64,000 nt of DNA from CAZFNQ01 sp964520375 (GCA_964520375.1 CAZFNQ010000001.1:12879-76878), one strand, 5' to 3'; counted from the first letter of the stretch, positions 25,437 to 35,174 are shown. The notes: generated by a model not told the origin, from the sequence alone. Numbers and translations: made by a program.

Positions 25437-28385
25437 ATGGCTCGACTGCCAACACCTGGAGGTGATGATGGGACTTGGGGGGATATCCTCAATGAGTTCT
25501 TAGATGTCGGCCATAATAGTGATGGCACACTTAAGGGTGTAGTTAAGACTAGTGGTAATCAGACCGTAGGCGGGACAAAGACTTTTAGCTCATCACCACA
25601 GGTTCCAACTCCTAACAGTGCGGATGATGCTACTACTAAAGCCTATGTCGATGCCACGGCCGGGGTAGGAGCTAGCGGTCCGGCCGGATCAACTGGTGCC
25701 ACTGGGCCAGCTGGTAGCGACGGCGGCCAGGGCAGCACAGGAGCAACTGGTTCGGCTGGTAGTGCCGGCGGCCAGGGTAGTACCGGAGCAACGGGACCGC
25801 AAGGCTTTGATGGTTTCGATGGTGCCACTGGCGTACAAGGAGCCACTGGTTCTGGTGGTGCCACTGGTAGTCAAGGCAGTACTGGAGCCACAGGCGTTGG
25901 AAGCACAGGAGCGACTGGATCTGTTGGGGCTAGCGGGGCGACCGGCCCTAGGGGTTACGCTGGCGGTGACACGTTTACCTACACATACGACAACTCTAGC
26001 ACGGCTGACTCTGATCCCGGAGCTGGTAATTTTAAGTTTGACAACGCTACGATTTCATCTGTCACTAAAATCTTTGTAGATTTACTAGATAGCAATGGTA
26101 CCACCGTTACTAACTGGCTGGCTAATATGGGTGGCGGTGTTGTTAAGCTATTCAATAACTCCGATCCAACTAAGTTTGCCATCTTCGCAGTTGACTCTAT
26201 TACAGCTGTAGGCGGTTATACCAAACTCAACGTTACATACACTACTAGCGCGGGGACGCTAGGAACTGCTGCCGGTGACAGCGTTATTACTTTTGCGCCA
26301 CCAGGACCGACTGGCCCTCCGGGTAACGCCAGTACCCAAGGTGCAACTGGCGCCACAGGCCCAGTTGGAGCCGACGGTGCGACCGGCGCCACTGGTGCAG
26401 GCGGTAGCGCTGGCTCAGCTGGTCCAACTGGGGCCAGCGGGGCAACGGGACCAACTGGATCAGTTGGAGCGGCAGGTACAACTGGTGCGACAGGTTCGGC
26501 TGGTAGCACGGGCAGAGACTCTGGCCTTAAGTATACTTATTCGACTGATACAGCTAATAACGATCCGGGTAGTGGTAAGATTAAGTTTAATTCAGCCACG
26601 CTGGCATCTATTACTACCTTACGCATCAGTGAGACTGATGGCGATAGTAACGATATAGCTACACTTATCCAGACTTGGGATGATAGTACTACCAGCTCGG
26701 TCAGGACCACTATTACAATGGTCAAAGATGGTTCACCAGGCAATGTCCTGGTATTACAAGTAGCTGGTGCCATTACTGACAACGGCACCTGGGACAACTG
26801 TACAGTTTCATATGTAACTTCTTCCGGTTCTTTTACCAACAACGATACTGTCAAATTGTTCTTTGCCAGGACTGGTGATCAGGGGGCTACGGGATCGACC
26901 GGGGCGACCGGCAGCGCCGGGCCCTCTACAGTAGCCGACGATGTCTTTACCCTGCAAGACAACCTAGACTCTACCAAGCAGTTGCAGTTCCAGCTGGCTA
27001 ATATCGGGAGTGGCTTAACCCGGACTATTACCGTTCCTAACAATAACATTATCCTGCCAACCACAACCCAACCGATTACGTTTAACGGGACCACAACCGG
27101 TAGGGTCTATGCTCTACCTGATGCCAACACTGAGCTTTTGAGCACAACGATAATCGCTAACGTTGGTAATAAAACGTTTCTTAATACCAATTCTATGTCC
27201 ATTAAGGATAATTTATTAACCCTGCAAGACAATAATGACACTACCAAACAGGCTCAATTTGATCTATCTGGCATCACTACCGGCACTACCCGAACCTACA
27301 CATTGCCTGATCGTTCGGATACGCTAGTTGACCTCGGCAGTGCCCAAACCCTGACTAATAAAACCATCTCTGAGTCGTCGGTTACGAATCTAACAACCGA
27401 TCTAGCCGACGTCCAAACTCAGACCGCTCTGCAAGCCGCTCAGATTCAATCAAGGGTGCAGGCTGATTCCGGGCACTATGTATGCTCAGGCTTGGGGTTG
27501 ACCGCAAACGCCACTCCTACAAAGCTCAACATGGCCGCCGGTACTGTGTTCATGACTACCACTGAACTGAATGTTGCGGCACAGTCGGCGATTTCGACAA
27601 CCATTGCCAGCATGGCGGATGCCACAAACCCGCGGTGGGTGATAGTAGAACTGGACTCATCCACAGTTGTTCAATTCAACCAGGGCACCGCTGCTGCCTC
27701 CCCAGCCTTCCCGGCGTTTACCGCCGCACGAACGCCACTAGGGTTTTTGTATATCCCAGCCAATGCCACAAACGTCGACACCTTGCTCACAACTAATAAC
27801 GGCAATGCAAAACTAATTGACGCAAGGGTGGTCTACAATATTCTTCCGGCGCGGCGACTCACTTCCAATACCACTACGACTACAGTAAATAATCCCGCTA
27901 CTCCGACAACTATGCTCAGTAGCCCGATAACTTTGCCAGGTGATTCTCTCAATGTCGGTGATATTTTCAAGGTAACAGCCGGTGGAAAGTTTACGCCCGG
28001 CGCAACAGCAGATACCACGGTCCAAATTCAGTTTAGCATCGGTGGCGTCGTTTATTTCGATTACACTACAGTGAACTTAACTAAGGCAGGTAATACTACT
28101 GACACCCGCCCCTTCCGTTTTGAGTTCGAGTTTGTACCGTTTAGCATAGGGACAACCGCCGTGCTGAAGTGGTCGGGACAATTCGTTATTGCCGCGGTTG
28201 CAACCAGCAATGTGGCTGGATTGGGTGGTGGCACCTCCGGCAGTATGGCTGTAACCAATGGGCAGACGGGGTTTATAGATAGCACCAATAATCTGGGTAT
28301 TGACTTGCTGATGGCACGTGGTGCATCGGCGACGAACTCTAGCTTTGTTTTGCGAGAATTTTCACTAACGAAATATCCGGCCTAA
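25437..28385 (+). CDS. second collagen-like, tail-fibre-like surface protein
   Basis: 982 residues, no signal peptide. The first ~75 residues are nearly identical to those of the 20871 protein, even at the DNA level. Collagen blocks follow with GATG, GPAG and GPTG triplets and two copies of the ~110-residue beta domain, the second one divergent (GLKYTYSTDTANNDPGSGK). The C-terminal half has repeated KQAQFDLSGITTGTTRTYTL-type units as in phage tail fibres, and ends in a distinct beta-rich head (about 800-982). Probably assembles as a trimer. A duplication of, or recombination with, the first gene is evident. Confidence 0.87.
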   Translation: MARLPTPGGDDGTWGDILNEFLDVGHNSDGTLKGVVKTSGNQTVGGTKTFSSSPQVPTPNSADDATTKAYVDATAGVGASGPAGSTGATGPAGSDGGQGSTGATGSAGSAGGQGSTGATGPQGFDGFDGATGVQGATGSGGATGSQGSTGATGVGSTGATGSVGASGATGPRGYAGGDTFTYTYDNSSTADSDPGAGNFKFDNATISSVTKIFVDLLDSNGTTVTNWLANMGGGVVKLFNNSDPTKFAIFAVDSITAVGGYTKLNVTYTTSAGTLGTAAGDSVITFAPPGPTGPPGNASTQGATGATGPVGADGATGATGAGGSAGSAGPTGASGATGPTGSVGAAGTTGATGSAGSTGRDSGLKYTYSTDTANNDPGSGKIKFNSATLASITTLRISETDGDSNDIATLIQTWDDSTTSSVRTTITMVKDGSPGNVLVLQVAGAITDNGTWDNCTVSYVTSSGSFTNNDTVKLFFARTGDQGATGSTGATGSAGPSTVADDVFTLQDNLDSTKQLQFQLANIGSGLTRTITVPNNNIILPTTTQPITFNGTTTGRVYALPDANTELLSTTIIANVGNKTFLNTNSMSIKDNLLTLQDNNDTTKQAQFDLSGITTGTTRTYTLPDRSDTLVDLGSAQTLTNKTISESSVTNLTTDLADVQTQTALQAAQIQSRVQADSGHYVCSGLGLTANATPTKLNMAAGTVFMTTTELNVAAQSAISTTIASMADATNPRWVIVELDSSTVVQFNQGTAAASPAFPAFTAARTPLGFLYIPANATNVDTLLTTNNGNAKLIDARVVYNILPARRLTSNTTTTTVNNPATPTTMLSSPITLPGDSLNVGDIFKVTAGGKFTPGATADTTVQIQFSIGGVVYFDYTTVNLTKAGNTTDTRPFRFEFEFVPFSIGTTAVLKWSGQFVIAAVATSNVAGLGGGTSGSMAVTNGQTGFIDSTNNLGIDLLMARGASATNSSFVLREFSLTKYPA

Positions 28386-28389
28386 GCTT

Positions 28390-29634
28390 ATGATTTCACA
28401 ACTAGCAATTATTGGAGACTCCCTATCGACTGGTTTCCCGACTGGCTCGGCTATGGGAGATGGTCGACAAGGAGGTTGGGACGAACTCCTGGCTGAAGGT
28501 TTGGCGAATATTTCGGGACTGGGGCCGATGTTGAGCTCTGGTTATCGCGGTGTTGCCAATGGCATTCAAAGTTTTCGCGAATGGTCATATGCCGGAACGT
28601 GGACGACAGTAACAAACGCAAATCTTTGGGACAAGCTTCCCTATGGCTTCGGAAAAACCGCCAGTGGGGCTGGTAGTATTGCGACTTTTACCCGTCCGAT
28701 AGAGTGGCGCACACCCGTTGGGTTTAAGCTATACTGGGTGGACTTATCCACTGGCGGTAATTGGCAATACCGAATTGACGGCGGTTCATGGATAAACATG
28801 GGCCAGACCTTAGCGCATGATAGTAAAATCTGTGCCTTCTATGTGCCAACGCCCTTCACCGATACAATTGATATTCGTGCTTTTGATGGTACCAGCAGTG
28901 CTGGCTGTTTCCCTGCCGGTATTGAACTATTTTGGAGTGATCCGACTGCACCGGGAGCAAGCGGGCTCATCGTCCATCATTATGCCGTGGGCTCACAAAA
29001 CCTACACAAGCTTTTCACTTCTATTGCCGGGGACAGGATGGCAATAATGGATTCCGTAAAATTAGGCACCGGATCGCCAATTGTTAATGCTGCCAACATC
29101 TGTACCCTGATGATGCACATCAATGACGTGAAGGATTTTGGCAACACCACAACCTGGGCGAACGATCTTACATCGTTCAACTCTCGCGTATCACCACTCG
29201 GTCCTGTCGCATTTATGAATCCTTATGAGACAGTCCCAACCACCTTTAACGCGACGACTCAAAGCGACTACCGCGCCCAAACCAAGACAACTGCTGCTGG
29301 ATTCGCTACGCCCGCCAAGGTACTTGATCTTTATGATTTGTGGACCGCGAACGGCTGGGGCACAGGCGTCGGTACGCAAAACGATGTCATCCAGGCTGCA
29401 GGGTTAACCTTCGACAATATACACGAGACCTTGGCCGGACATCTTGACCTCTACTTTCGTATCTACTGGTGGATTCGTACTCAAATCCTATCCGGGCTCA
29501 ATGATAATACGCCCAGCAGATACCCGATGGCCGCCAAGCAAACAGCAATACAATATTCTGGCAAGCAAGCCGGAGTGCAATATTCGGCTGGTGCACCCAT
29601 AACGGTGTCAACTCGAGGCCAACCTACAAACTAA
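28390..29634 (+). CDS. SGNH/GDSL-type hydrolase of the fibre cluster
   Basis: 414 residues, no signal peptide, starting 4 bases after the fibre gene. Block I is LAIIGDSLSTGFPTG with Ser12 as nucleophile. Block V is FDNIHETLAGH with the Asp and His of the triad intact. Between them an extra beta-rich insert (about 60-190) with TFTRPIEWRTPVGFKLYWVD resembles a carbohydrate-binding jelly roll. The Gln-rich C-terminus (AIQYSGKQAGVQYSAGA) is short and repeated. It may deacetylate glycans met by the fibres. Lack of a signal peptide matches the fibres and suggests a shared route of export. Confidence 0.8.
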   Translation: MISQLAIIGDSLSTGFPTGSAMGDGRQGGWDELLAEGLANISGLGPMLSSGYRGVANGIQSFREWSYAGTWTTVTNANLWDKLPYGFGKTASGAGSIATFTRPIEWRTPVGFKLYWVDLSTGGNWQYRIDGGSWINMGQTLAHDSKICAFYVPTPFTDTIDIRAFDGTSSAGCFPAGIELFWSDPTAPGASGLIVHHYAVGSQNLHKLFTSIAGDRMAIMDSVKLGTGSPIVNAANICTLMMHINDVKDFGNTTTWANDLTSFNSRVSPLGPVAFMNPYETVPTTFNATTQSDYRAQTKTTAAGFATPAKVLDLYDLWTANGWGTGVGTQNDVIQAAGLTFDNIHETLAGHLDLYFRIYWWIRTQILSGLNDNTPSRYPMAAKQTAIQYSGKQAGVQYSAGAPITVSTRGQPTN

Positions 29635-29693
29635 GAAATTACTTACTCCTAAGTTTGAAGTACTATTATCTGTTTGTAGTAAAGTAAGAGCAG

Positions 29694-30851
29694 ATGAAGT
29701 TTCGCTTTCATGTTATTAGTTTGCCACATACTCAAACAACAGCTGAGTATACGGCCTGTGCCTACACCCAAAAGGTCATAAAGTTTTGCCGGATGATGAA
29801 ATCGCTAGGGCACGAGGTATATCTGTATGCTTCAGAAGAAAATGAAGCGCCGTGCGATGAGCTTATTACCATTGTGACTAAAAAAGAACAACGTAAATGG
29901 TTTGGCGAATACGATTTCAAACAGCAATTCTTTAATATTGACTGGAACGAGACATTGCCGCACTGGGTTATCCCAAATGCCCGCGCAATAACGGAGATTA
30001 AGAAGCGTGCAAAGGCGCGGGATTTTATTTGCATCATTGGCGGAGTTTGCCAAAAACAAATTTCCGATGGCCTGCCAGCCATGATGAGCGTGGAGTATGG
30101 CATTGGCTACTACGGCGTATACGCGCCGTATCGGGTCTACGAAAGCTACGCCCAGATGCACTATGTCCACGGCCAGCTGCAAAACGATAATGGTCGGTCG
30201 TTTGACGCTGTCATACCCAACTATTTTGACCCTAAGGACTTTCCGTATAAAGCCAAAAAAGATGACTTTTACCTATATATTGGCCGGATGATTAAGCGCA
30301 AAGGCCCGGACATGGCCGTAGAAGTCACCAGGCGGATTGGCGCCAAACTAGTTATGGCGGGCCAGGGCGTGAAAAAGATTGAAGGTAACAGGATTATTGC
30401 TGACGAGATAACTGTTGAGGGTGATCATATCAAACACATGGGACATGCTGATATTAAGCAGCGCGGACAGCTAATGAGCCGGGCTAAAGCCGTGTTTGTT
30501 ATGTCCTATTATCTTGAACCGTTTGGTGGCACCTCAATTGAACCTTTATTTTGTGGCACACCGGTTATAACTAGCGATTGGGGCGCCTTCCCGGAGAATA
30601 TCCCGCATGGGCTGGCCGGTTACCGGGCGCGCACCTTGGGAGAGGCTATCTGGGCCGCTCAGAATGTCGATAAATTAAATCCCGCCAAAATCCGTAAATA
30701 CGCTGTAGATAATTTCAGCCTAGATAGAGTGAAGTACTTGTACCAAGCCTACTTTGAGCAGCTCAACACCTTATGGGACGAAAACGGCTGGTACAGCAAC
30801 TGGCACAGGGGTGTTTCTAAGTACCATCGCTACACCAGGTATTATCCCTAA
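29694..30851 (+). CDS. family 4-type glycosyltransferase
   Basis: 385 residues, GT-B fold. The acceptor half opens with FRFHVISLPHTQTTAEYTAC. The donor half carries FYLYIGRMIKRKGPDMAVE, the EPFGGTSIEPLFCGTPVI run with the family E-x7-E motif, and SDWGAFPENIPHG. No membrane helix. Likely builds surface glycans using an activated nucleotide sugar. It follows the fibre cluster on the same strand with its own gap of 59 bases, so it may glycosylate fibres or envelope polymers. Confidence 0.9.
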   Translation: MKFRFHVISLPHTQTTAEYTACAYTQKVIKFCRMMKSLGHEVYLYASEENEAPCDELITIVTKKEQRKWFGEYDFKQQFFNIDWNETLPHWVIPNARAITEIKKRAKARDFICIIGGVCQKQISDGLPAMMSVEYGIGYYGVYAPYRVYESYAQMHYVHGQLQNDNGRSFDAVIPNYFDPKDFPYKAKKDDFYLYIGRMIKRKGPDMAVEVTRRIGAKLVMAGQGVKKIEGNRIIADEITVEGDHIKHMGHADIKQRGQLMSRAKAVFVMSYYLEPFGGTSIEPLFCGTPVITSDWGAFPENIPHGLAGYRARTLGEAIWAAQNVDKLNPAKIRKYAVDNFSLDRVKYLYQAYFEQLNTLWDENGWYSNWHRGVSKYHRYTRYYP

Positions 30852-30874
30852 AATAAATAATGTAAAATAGCATC

Positions 30875-30916
30875 ATGGCTAAACACAAACATTTAATCGT
30901 ATCTTATGCGTCATAG
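30875..30916 (+). CDS. possible 13-residue leader peptide
   Basis: An ATG 4 bases after TAAAAT opens a frame of 13 codons (MAKHKHLIVSYAS) that ends 8 bases inside the next gene, whose start lies within it. The promoter position would make this the first start codon of a leaderless message, so the membrane-protein gene behind it would be reached by translational coupling. Very short; could be chance. Confidence 0.35.
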   Translation: MAKHKHLIVSYAS

Positions 30917-31538
30917 TAGCCGTATAAAACTTTTAATCCTACCATCGCTAATAAGCGGGGTGACAACAGTGCTTTTGAGCGCTGCTGTACTGGGTACTGC
31001 GATTTATTCTTATTTATCTGGCAAGGGTATGGTTTATGAATACCTGTTTGGGCCAAATAGCTCAGCCGAACTTATCCGCCAATCAAGAGGAACTATTTCA
31101 GCTTTTAGCGACACCGTCTTTGGCAATCAAACGCTAACTAAGGTTTTATACTTTGCATTTTGGATGATTGTTGGCCTGGTGGTTTACCTAATATTGCATA
31201 CCTTAATAAAAGGCGCGTCCGTGGCGGCCGAGGATATACAAGAATCCACCTATAAAAATATACGAGTCAGGGATATGCTGACAAATATTGGCACCCGCTT
31301 GGCAGTTAGACTGGCTGCTTTAACTGCCTGGATAGTTTACTGGGTATTTTTTATTAAAACCTTGCTGCCTCTGAGTGTCTTGTTGGCCCGGACCGGGACA
31401 ACCGATCTATCTAGCCCGACGGGGTGGCTGTACGGAGTTTCAGGGTTGACTGTATTAGTATTGAGCATTCATGTACATCTGATATTTTTACGCCTAGTTG
31501 CGCTTCGTGCTAGGTTATTTGAAACTAGTGAAGTCTAA
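30906..31538 (+). CDS. four-helix membrane protein
   Basis: 210 residues, four predicted membrane helices (about 9-31, 72-92, 128-155 and 168-195), with a charged cytoplasmic or outer loop around residue 100-120 (AAEDIQESTYKNIRVRD). Not recognised. It lies in front of the transporter gene with an 83-base gap. The start overlaps the small upstream frame. Confidence 0.65.
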   Translation: MRHSSRIKLLILPSLISGVTTVLLSAAVLGTAIYSYLSGKGMVYEYLFGPNSSAELIRQSRGTISAFSDTVFGNQTLTKVLYFAFWMIVGLVVYLILHTLIKGASVAAEDIQESTYKNIRVRDMLTNIGTRLAVRLAALTAWIVYWVFFIKTLLPLSVLLARTGTTDLSSPTGWLYGVSGLTVLVLSIHVHLIFLRLVALRARLFETSEV

Positions 31539-31621
31539 CAAGATTGCTTATAACCCCGCGGCACCCAAGATAATACTATATTTTTAGATTTGTTATATAA
31601 TAAGCGAAGTTAGCATAAGCA

Positions 31622-33007
31622 ATGTCAGATAATAATAACAAAGATTTATTTACCAAAACTATTGAGGCACCAGCCCAAGTGCTAGACAGTACCGTCGAGG
31701 AAGCTGGTAAGGTATTAAGAGCCATACCAACCGATCAAATGGTTAAAACTGCCAAAAAAACTGGCGAATACTGGTCTAATCTGGGTCCTGGTTTAACAAC
31801 TGGTGCGTCAGACGATGATCCCTCCGGCATTGCTACTTACTCACAAGCTGGGGCCCAATATGGCTTTCGATTACTTTGGCTAGCACTTTTTACATTCCCA
31901 CTTATGGCCATCGTGCAGGAGATGTGTGCCCGTATAGGCTTGGTTACAGGCCGTGGGTTAGCCGGTAACATTAGAACATTCTTTCCACGCAAGGTTTTAT
32001 ATATCTGCACTGTGTTACTATTCGCCGCCAATGCCTTTAACATTGGCGCCGATCTTGGTGCTATGGCCAAAGGCGCCCAGCTGCTAAATCCAAAATTAAA
32101 CTTTTCACTTTTAGTAATTGGCTTTGCGCTGACTAGTTTGATGCTCCAGATTTTTTCGCCTTACGCACGCTATGCTAGGTATCTAAAGTATCTAGCGCTA
32201 GTATTATTGGCCTATGTTCTCTCAGCCCTACTGGCACATTTGGATTGGAGTCAGGTGCTCCAACATGCTGTTATACCATCAGTGAGGTTCCATAAAGAGC
32301 AGTTGCTATTAATTTGTGCTATTTTAGGTACTACCATATCGCCATATCTTTTCTTTTGGCAAACCTCCCAAGAAGTCGAAGAACAAGTAGAACTAGGTCA
32401 AACCTCAATTGCGTCGCGTAAAGGCGCCAGCAAACAAGATGTGAAGAAAATGAGAATAGATGTTTGGAGTGGCATGCTGCTGTCTAATATTGTGATGTTT
32501 TTTATTATTGCCGCCTGTGGTGCCATTTTGTTTAGCCACGGAATTACCAAAATAACCTCTGCTGCCCAAGCCGCTGAAGCCTTGCGGCCATTTGCCGGCA
32601 ACGCTACCTACTTCTTATTCGCAGTCGGTATTATTGGTACCGGCTTGTTAGCCATACCGGTATTGGCTGGTTCCAGTAGCTACGCTCTGGCAGAAAGCTT
32701 GGGCTGGCGCGGGGGTTTAAATCACAAGCTTAAACAAGCCCACGCTTTTTACGGCATCATTATTATTTCCATGCTTATGGGGCTAGGCCTAAACTTTATT
32801 GGTCTGGACCCAATTAAAGCCCTTATTTACAGTGCTGTTGCCAACGGTCTGGTTGCACCGGTTGTACTGCTACTAATAGTCTTAATTAGCTCAAATCGGA
32901 AAGTCATGGGTGAGTGGGTGAATAAACGCAGCACTACTGTATTGGGATGGTCTGTAACCTTGCTGATGATATCCGCCGGTCTAGCGGCCATTTTTGCGCT
33001 AATCTAA
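31622..33007 (+). CDS. NRAMP-family divalent metal transporter (noncanonical site)
   Basis: 461 residues, about eleven membrane helices after a ~55-residue soluble N-terminus. The family is recognised from SDDDPSGIATYSQAGAQYG in helix 1 and the MCARIGLVTGRGLAGN run. In classical Mn/Fe NRAMP proteins helix 1 reads DPGN and helix 6 has a metal-binding Met (MPH). Here helix 1 is DPSG and helix 6 is TTISPYLFFWQTSQEVEEQ without that Met. Substrate may therefore differ (for example Mg2+ or broad divalent). Promoter region holds TATAAT near 31595. Confidence 0.88.
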   Translation: MSDNNNKDLFTKTIEAPAQVLDSTVEEAGKVLRAIPTDQMVKTAKKTGEYWSNLGPGLTTGASDDDPSGIATYSQAGAQYGFRLLWLALFTFPLMAIVQEMCARIGLVTGRGLAGNIRTFFPRKVLYICTVLLFAANAFNIGADLGAMAKGAQLLNPKLNFSLLVIGFALTSLMLQIFSPYARYARYLKYLALVLLAYVLSALLAHLDWSQVLQHAVIPSVRFHKEQLLLICAILGTTISPYLFFWQTSQEVEEQVELGQTSIASRKGASKQDVKKMRIDVWSGMLLSNIVMFFIIAACGAILFSHGITKITSAAQAAEALRPFAGNATYFLFAVGIIGTGLLAIPVLAGSSSYALAESLGWRGGLNHKLKQAHAFYGIIIISMLMGLGLNFIGLDPIKALIYSAVANGLVAPVVLLLIVLISSNRKVMGEWVNKRSTTVLGWSVTLLMISAGLAAIFALI

Positions 33008-33008
33008 T

Positions 33009-34241
33009 TTATTCATAGCGCAGAGCATCGATCGGATCTTTGCGGGCTGCTTTAGCAGCTGGGGCAATTCCAAATAGTATGCCTACTAAAACTGAGGCCA
33101 GGCAAGCAACCAGGACTATCGGCAAAGTAATAACTGGCTGTAAATGCGTAAATATACGAATAGCTATATTAGCCAAAATAGCGATCATAAGTCCGGTAAT
33201 AGCTCCGACACCGCACAGCACTATAGCTTCAATTAAGAACTGCCCCAGAATTTGCTGGCTAGTGGCACCCAGAGCCTTACGAATGCCAACTTCACGAGTT
33301 CGTTCGGATACCGATACCAACATAATATTCATAATTCCTATACCGCCGACTACCAGTGAAATAGCAGCGATACCGGCAATAAAGCCGGTAAGAAGGTTTA
33401 GTATGTCGTTAGTAACTAATAAGTTTTCATCTTGCTTTAAGACAGTAAAGTCATCTTGTTGACCATGTGCGCCTAATAGACCCCGATTAATAGCGGCAAT
33501 AACTTGATCAGTCTTGTTAGCGTCCACTGGCTTAACTAGTACTTGAACTAACTGGCTATTACCGCCGGTAATTTTTTGGGCGACGTTGTAAGGAATAAAT
33601 ATAGCTTTGTTAAAATCTGGCCCAAGGGCAATAGGGGATGAATCAAACCTATCAAAGATACCGCGGACTATAAAATCCTGACCGTGTATATTTAAAGTCA
33701 TACCTACCGGACCCTCCTCACCGAATAATTTTAGTGCCACATTGCGGCCAATTACAGCGGCTGGGGATTGGCTATCAACAGAAGTAAAGAAGGAACCATA
33801 AGTGATTTTTTGCTTTAAGATGTCCGGCAGATCCGGTCCGGTACCTATAATGTAGCCATCGTTGTACTGGTGTCCATCAACTTTGGCACCGCCGCTTATA
33901 AGGCTAATTGGAACCGTTGTTTTGACACCGGACGAGGCCAGGATGACCCCGAGATCATTAGCCGCTAAACTACCGCTGCTAAAGTTATAGCCATTAAGTG
34001 CGTTAACTTTAGTTATTCGCCCCTGAGCATCACGTTCGACAATTTTACCGGGTCTAATGGTTATTAGATCACCGCCTAATCGGTTAATTTGACCCACGAT
34101 CTGGTGTTTTATGCCTTCGCCCAGACTAACCGTAGTCACAACCGACACCACACCAATAATAATGCCCAGCATAGTAAGCAGACTGCGCCATTTGCTAGCT
34201 CGCAGCGAGGCAACCGCCATCTTAACATTACCTTTGAACAT
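33009..34241 (-). CDS. MacB/FtsX-type ABC transporter permease
   Basis: 410 residues. An N-terminal helix (about 18-40, MLGIIIGVVSVVTTVSLGEG) is followed by a large outer domain (about 45-285). Three C-terminal helices follow (about 290-395), with the coupling text SVSERTREVGIRKALGAT between the first two. This is the MacB topology, which drives mechanotransmission for export of peptides, lipoproteins or antibiotics. Its start follows immediately after the ATPase stop (34242), so the two form one unit. Confidence 0.93.
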   Translation of the reverse strand: MFKGNVKMAVASLRASKWRSLLTMLGIIIGVVSVVTTVSLGEGIKHQIVGQINRLGGDLITIRPGKIVERDAQGRITKVNALNGYNFSSGSLAANDLGVILASSGVKTTVPISLISGGAKVDGHQYNDGYIIGTGPDLPDILKQKITYGSFFTSVDSQSPAAVIGRNVALKLFGEEGPVGMTLNIHGQDFIVRGIFDRFDSSPIALGPDFNKAIFIPYNVAQKITGGNSQLVQVLVKPVDANKTDQVIAAINRGLLGAHGQQDDFTVLKQDENLLVTNDILNLLTGFIAGIAAISLVVGGIGIMNIMLVSVSERTREVGIRKALGATSQQILGQFLIEAIVLCGVGAITGLMIAILANIAIRIFTHLQPVITLPIVLVACLASVLVGILFGIAPAAKAARKDPIDALRYE

Positions 34242-35111
34242 TTACTTTTTTCTCCTGGGTTTGGTTTTTTTGCTGGCTTTTTTGCGGGTTTTGCGTCTTT
34301 TTGGGCTGGTAGCTGGTTTGTGCGGTAAGGCATGCATTAGGGCTGACACACCGGCAGCATCGTCGTCCTCAGTAGCCTTGCGCGGAAATAAATACATCAC
34401 CCTGCGCGCTCGGCGGGGCACCTCGCCAATTGGTGTCTTTTCATCGTGAACAATATTGCCATCGTGCATATAAATTACGCGGCTGGCGAAGCGGGTCAAT
34501 TCCGGATTATGGGTAACCATTAGTACGGTATTGCCAGATTGATGAACTTCGCTAAGGAGCTCCATAACTACCAAGCTGGCACTACTGTCGAGGTTGCCGG
34601 TCGGCTCATCGGCAATAATAATGCTTGGATCATTAATTAGGGCCCGGGCAATGGCAGCCCGCTGAATTTGGCCGCCACTTAACTGCTTGGGCATAAAGTA
34701 CTCACGGTCAGCCAGCCCGATTTGCTCCAGTATGACACTTGCTCGCTTAAGCCGCCTAACTGGTGTAATGCCACGGTAAGCCAGTGGCAGAGCAACATTT
34801 TCCACCACATTTAACTTTGGCAGTAGATTGTAATACTGAAATACAAAGCCTATCCTGTCGCGTCGGATTTTGGCTCGCTGGTTTGGCCGCAGCCGGGCAA
34901 CCGAGCGACCACCTAGGCTATAGCTGCCGTGAGTGGGGTGATCAAGCAGGCCAATTACGTTCATAAGTGTAGACTTACCCGAGCCGCTAGGACCCATGAC
35001 AGCCACAAATTCACCTTGCTCTATGTCAATGTTAACTTCCTCAAGAGCGACCGTTGTGGCGTCGCCCCAGCCGTAAAGTTTACTGACATCTTTTAGGGAT
35101 ATTACCGGCAT
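34242..35111 (-). CDS. ABC transporter ATPase (LolD/MacB type)
   Basis: 289 residues from the ATG at 35111, chosen because MPVISLKDVSKLYG is the normal start of the fold; the frame stays open 45 codons further upstream without family similarity. Walker A is GPSGSGKS (40-47), signature LSGGQIQRAAIA, Walker B IIIADEPTGNLD, and a His switch in MVTHN. The last ~60 residues are an added basic tail (Lys/Arg-rich, TRKKASKKTKPRRKK). Partner of the permease downstream. A structured element lies upstream of its start (35175-35243). Confidence 0.94.
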   Translation of the reverse strand: MPVISLKDVSKLYGWGDATTVALEEVNIDIEQGEFVAVMGPSGSGKSTLMNVIGLLDHPTHGSYSLGGRSVARLRPNQRAKIRRDRIGFVFQYYNLLPKLNVVENVALPLAYRGITPVRRLKRASVILEQIGLADREYFMPKQLSGGQIQRAAIARALINDPSIIIADEPTGNLDSSASLVVMELLSEVHQSGNTVLMVTHNPELTRFASRVIYMHDGNIVHDEKTPIGEVPRRARRVMYLFPRKATEDDDAAGVSALMHALPHKPATSPKRRKTRKKASKKTKPRRKK

Positions 35112-35174
35112 TTCTTTGCCTTGTTTTAAGTTTTTAGTGGCACATAAAACGCTTATGGCAATCAGTCGACTATA

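Noticed and set aside
21090..26520. Short direct repeats in the collagen genes resembling a CRISPR array
   Set aside because: The repeats keep reading frame, encode Gly-x-y triplets and have no unique spacers of constant length.
20871..29634. A prophage, given the tail-fibre-like N-termini and SGNH protein
   Set aside because: No capsid, terminase, portal, integrase or other structural phage gene is nearby, and the flanking genes are chromosomal.
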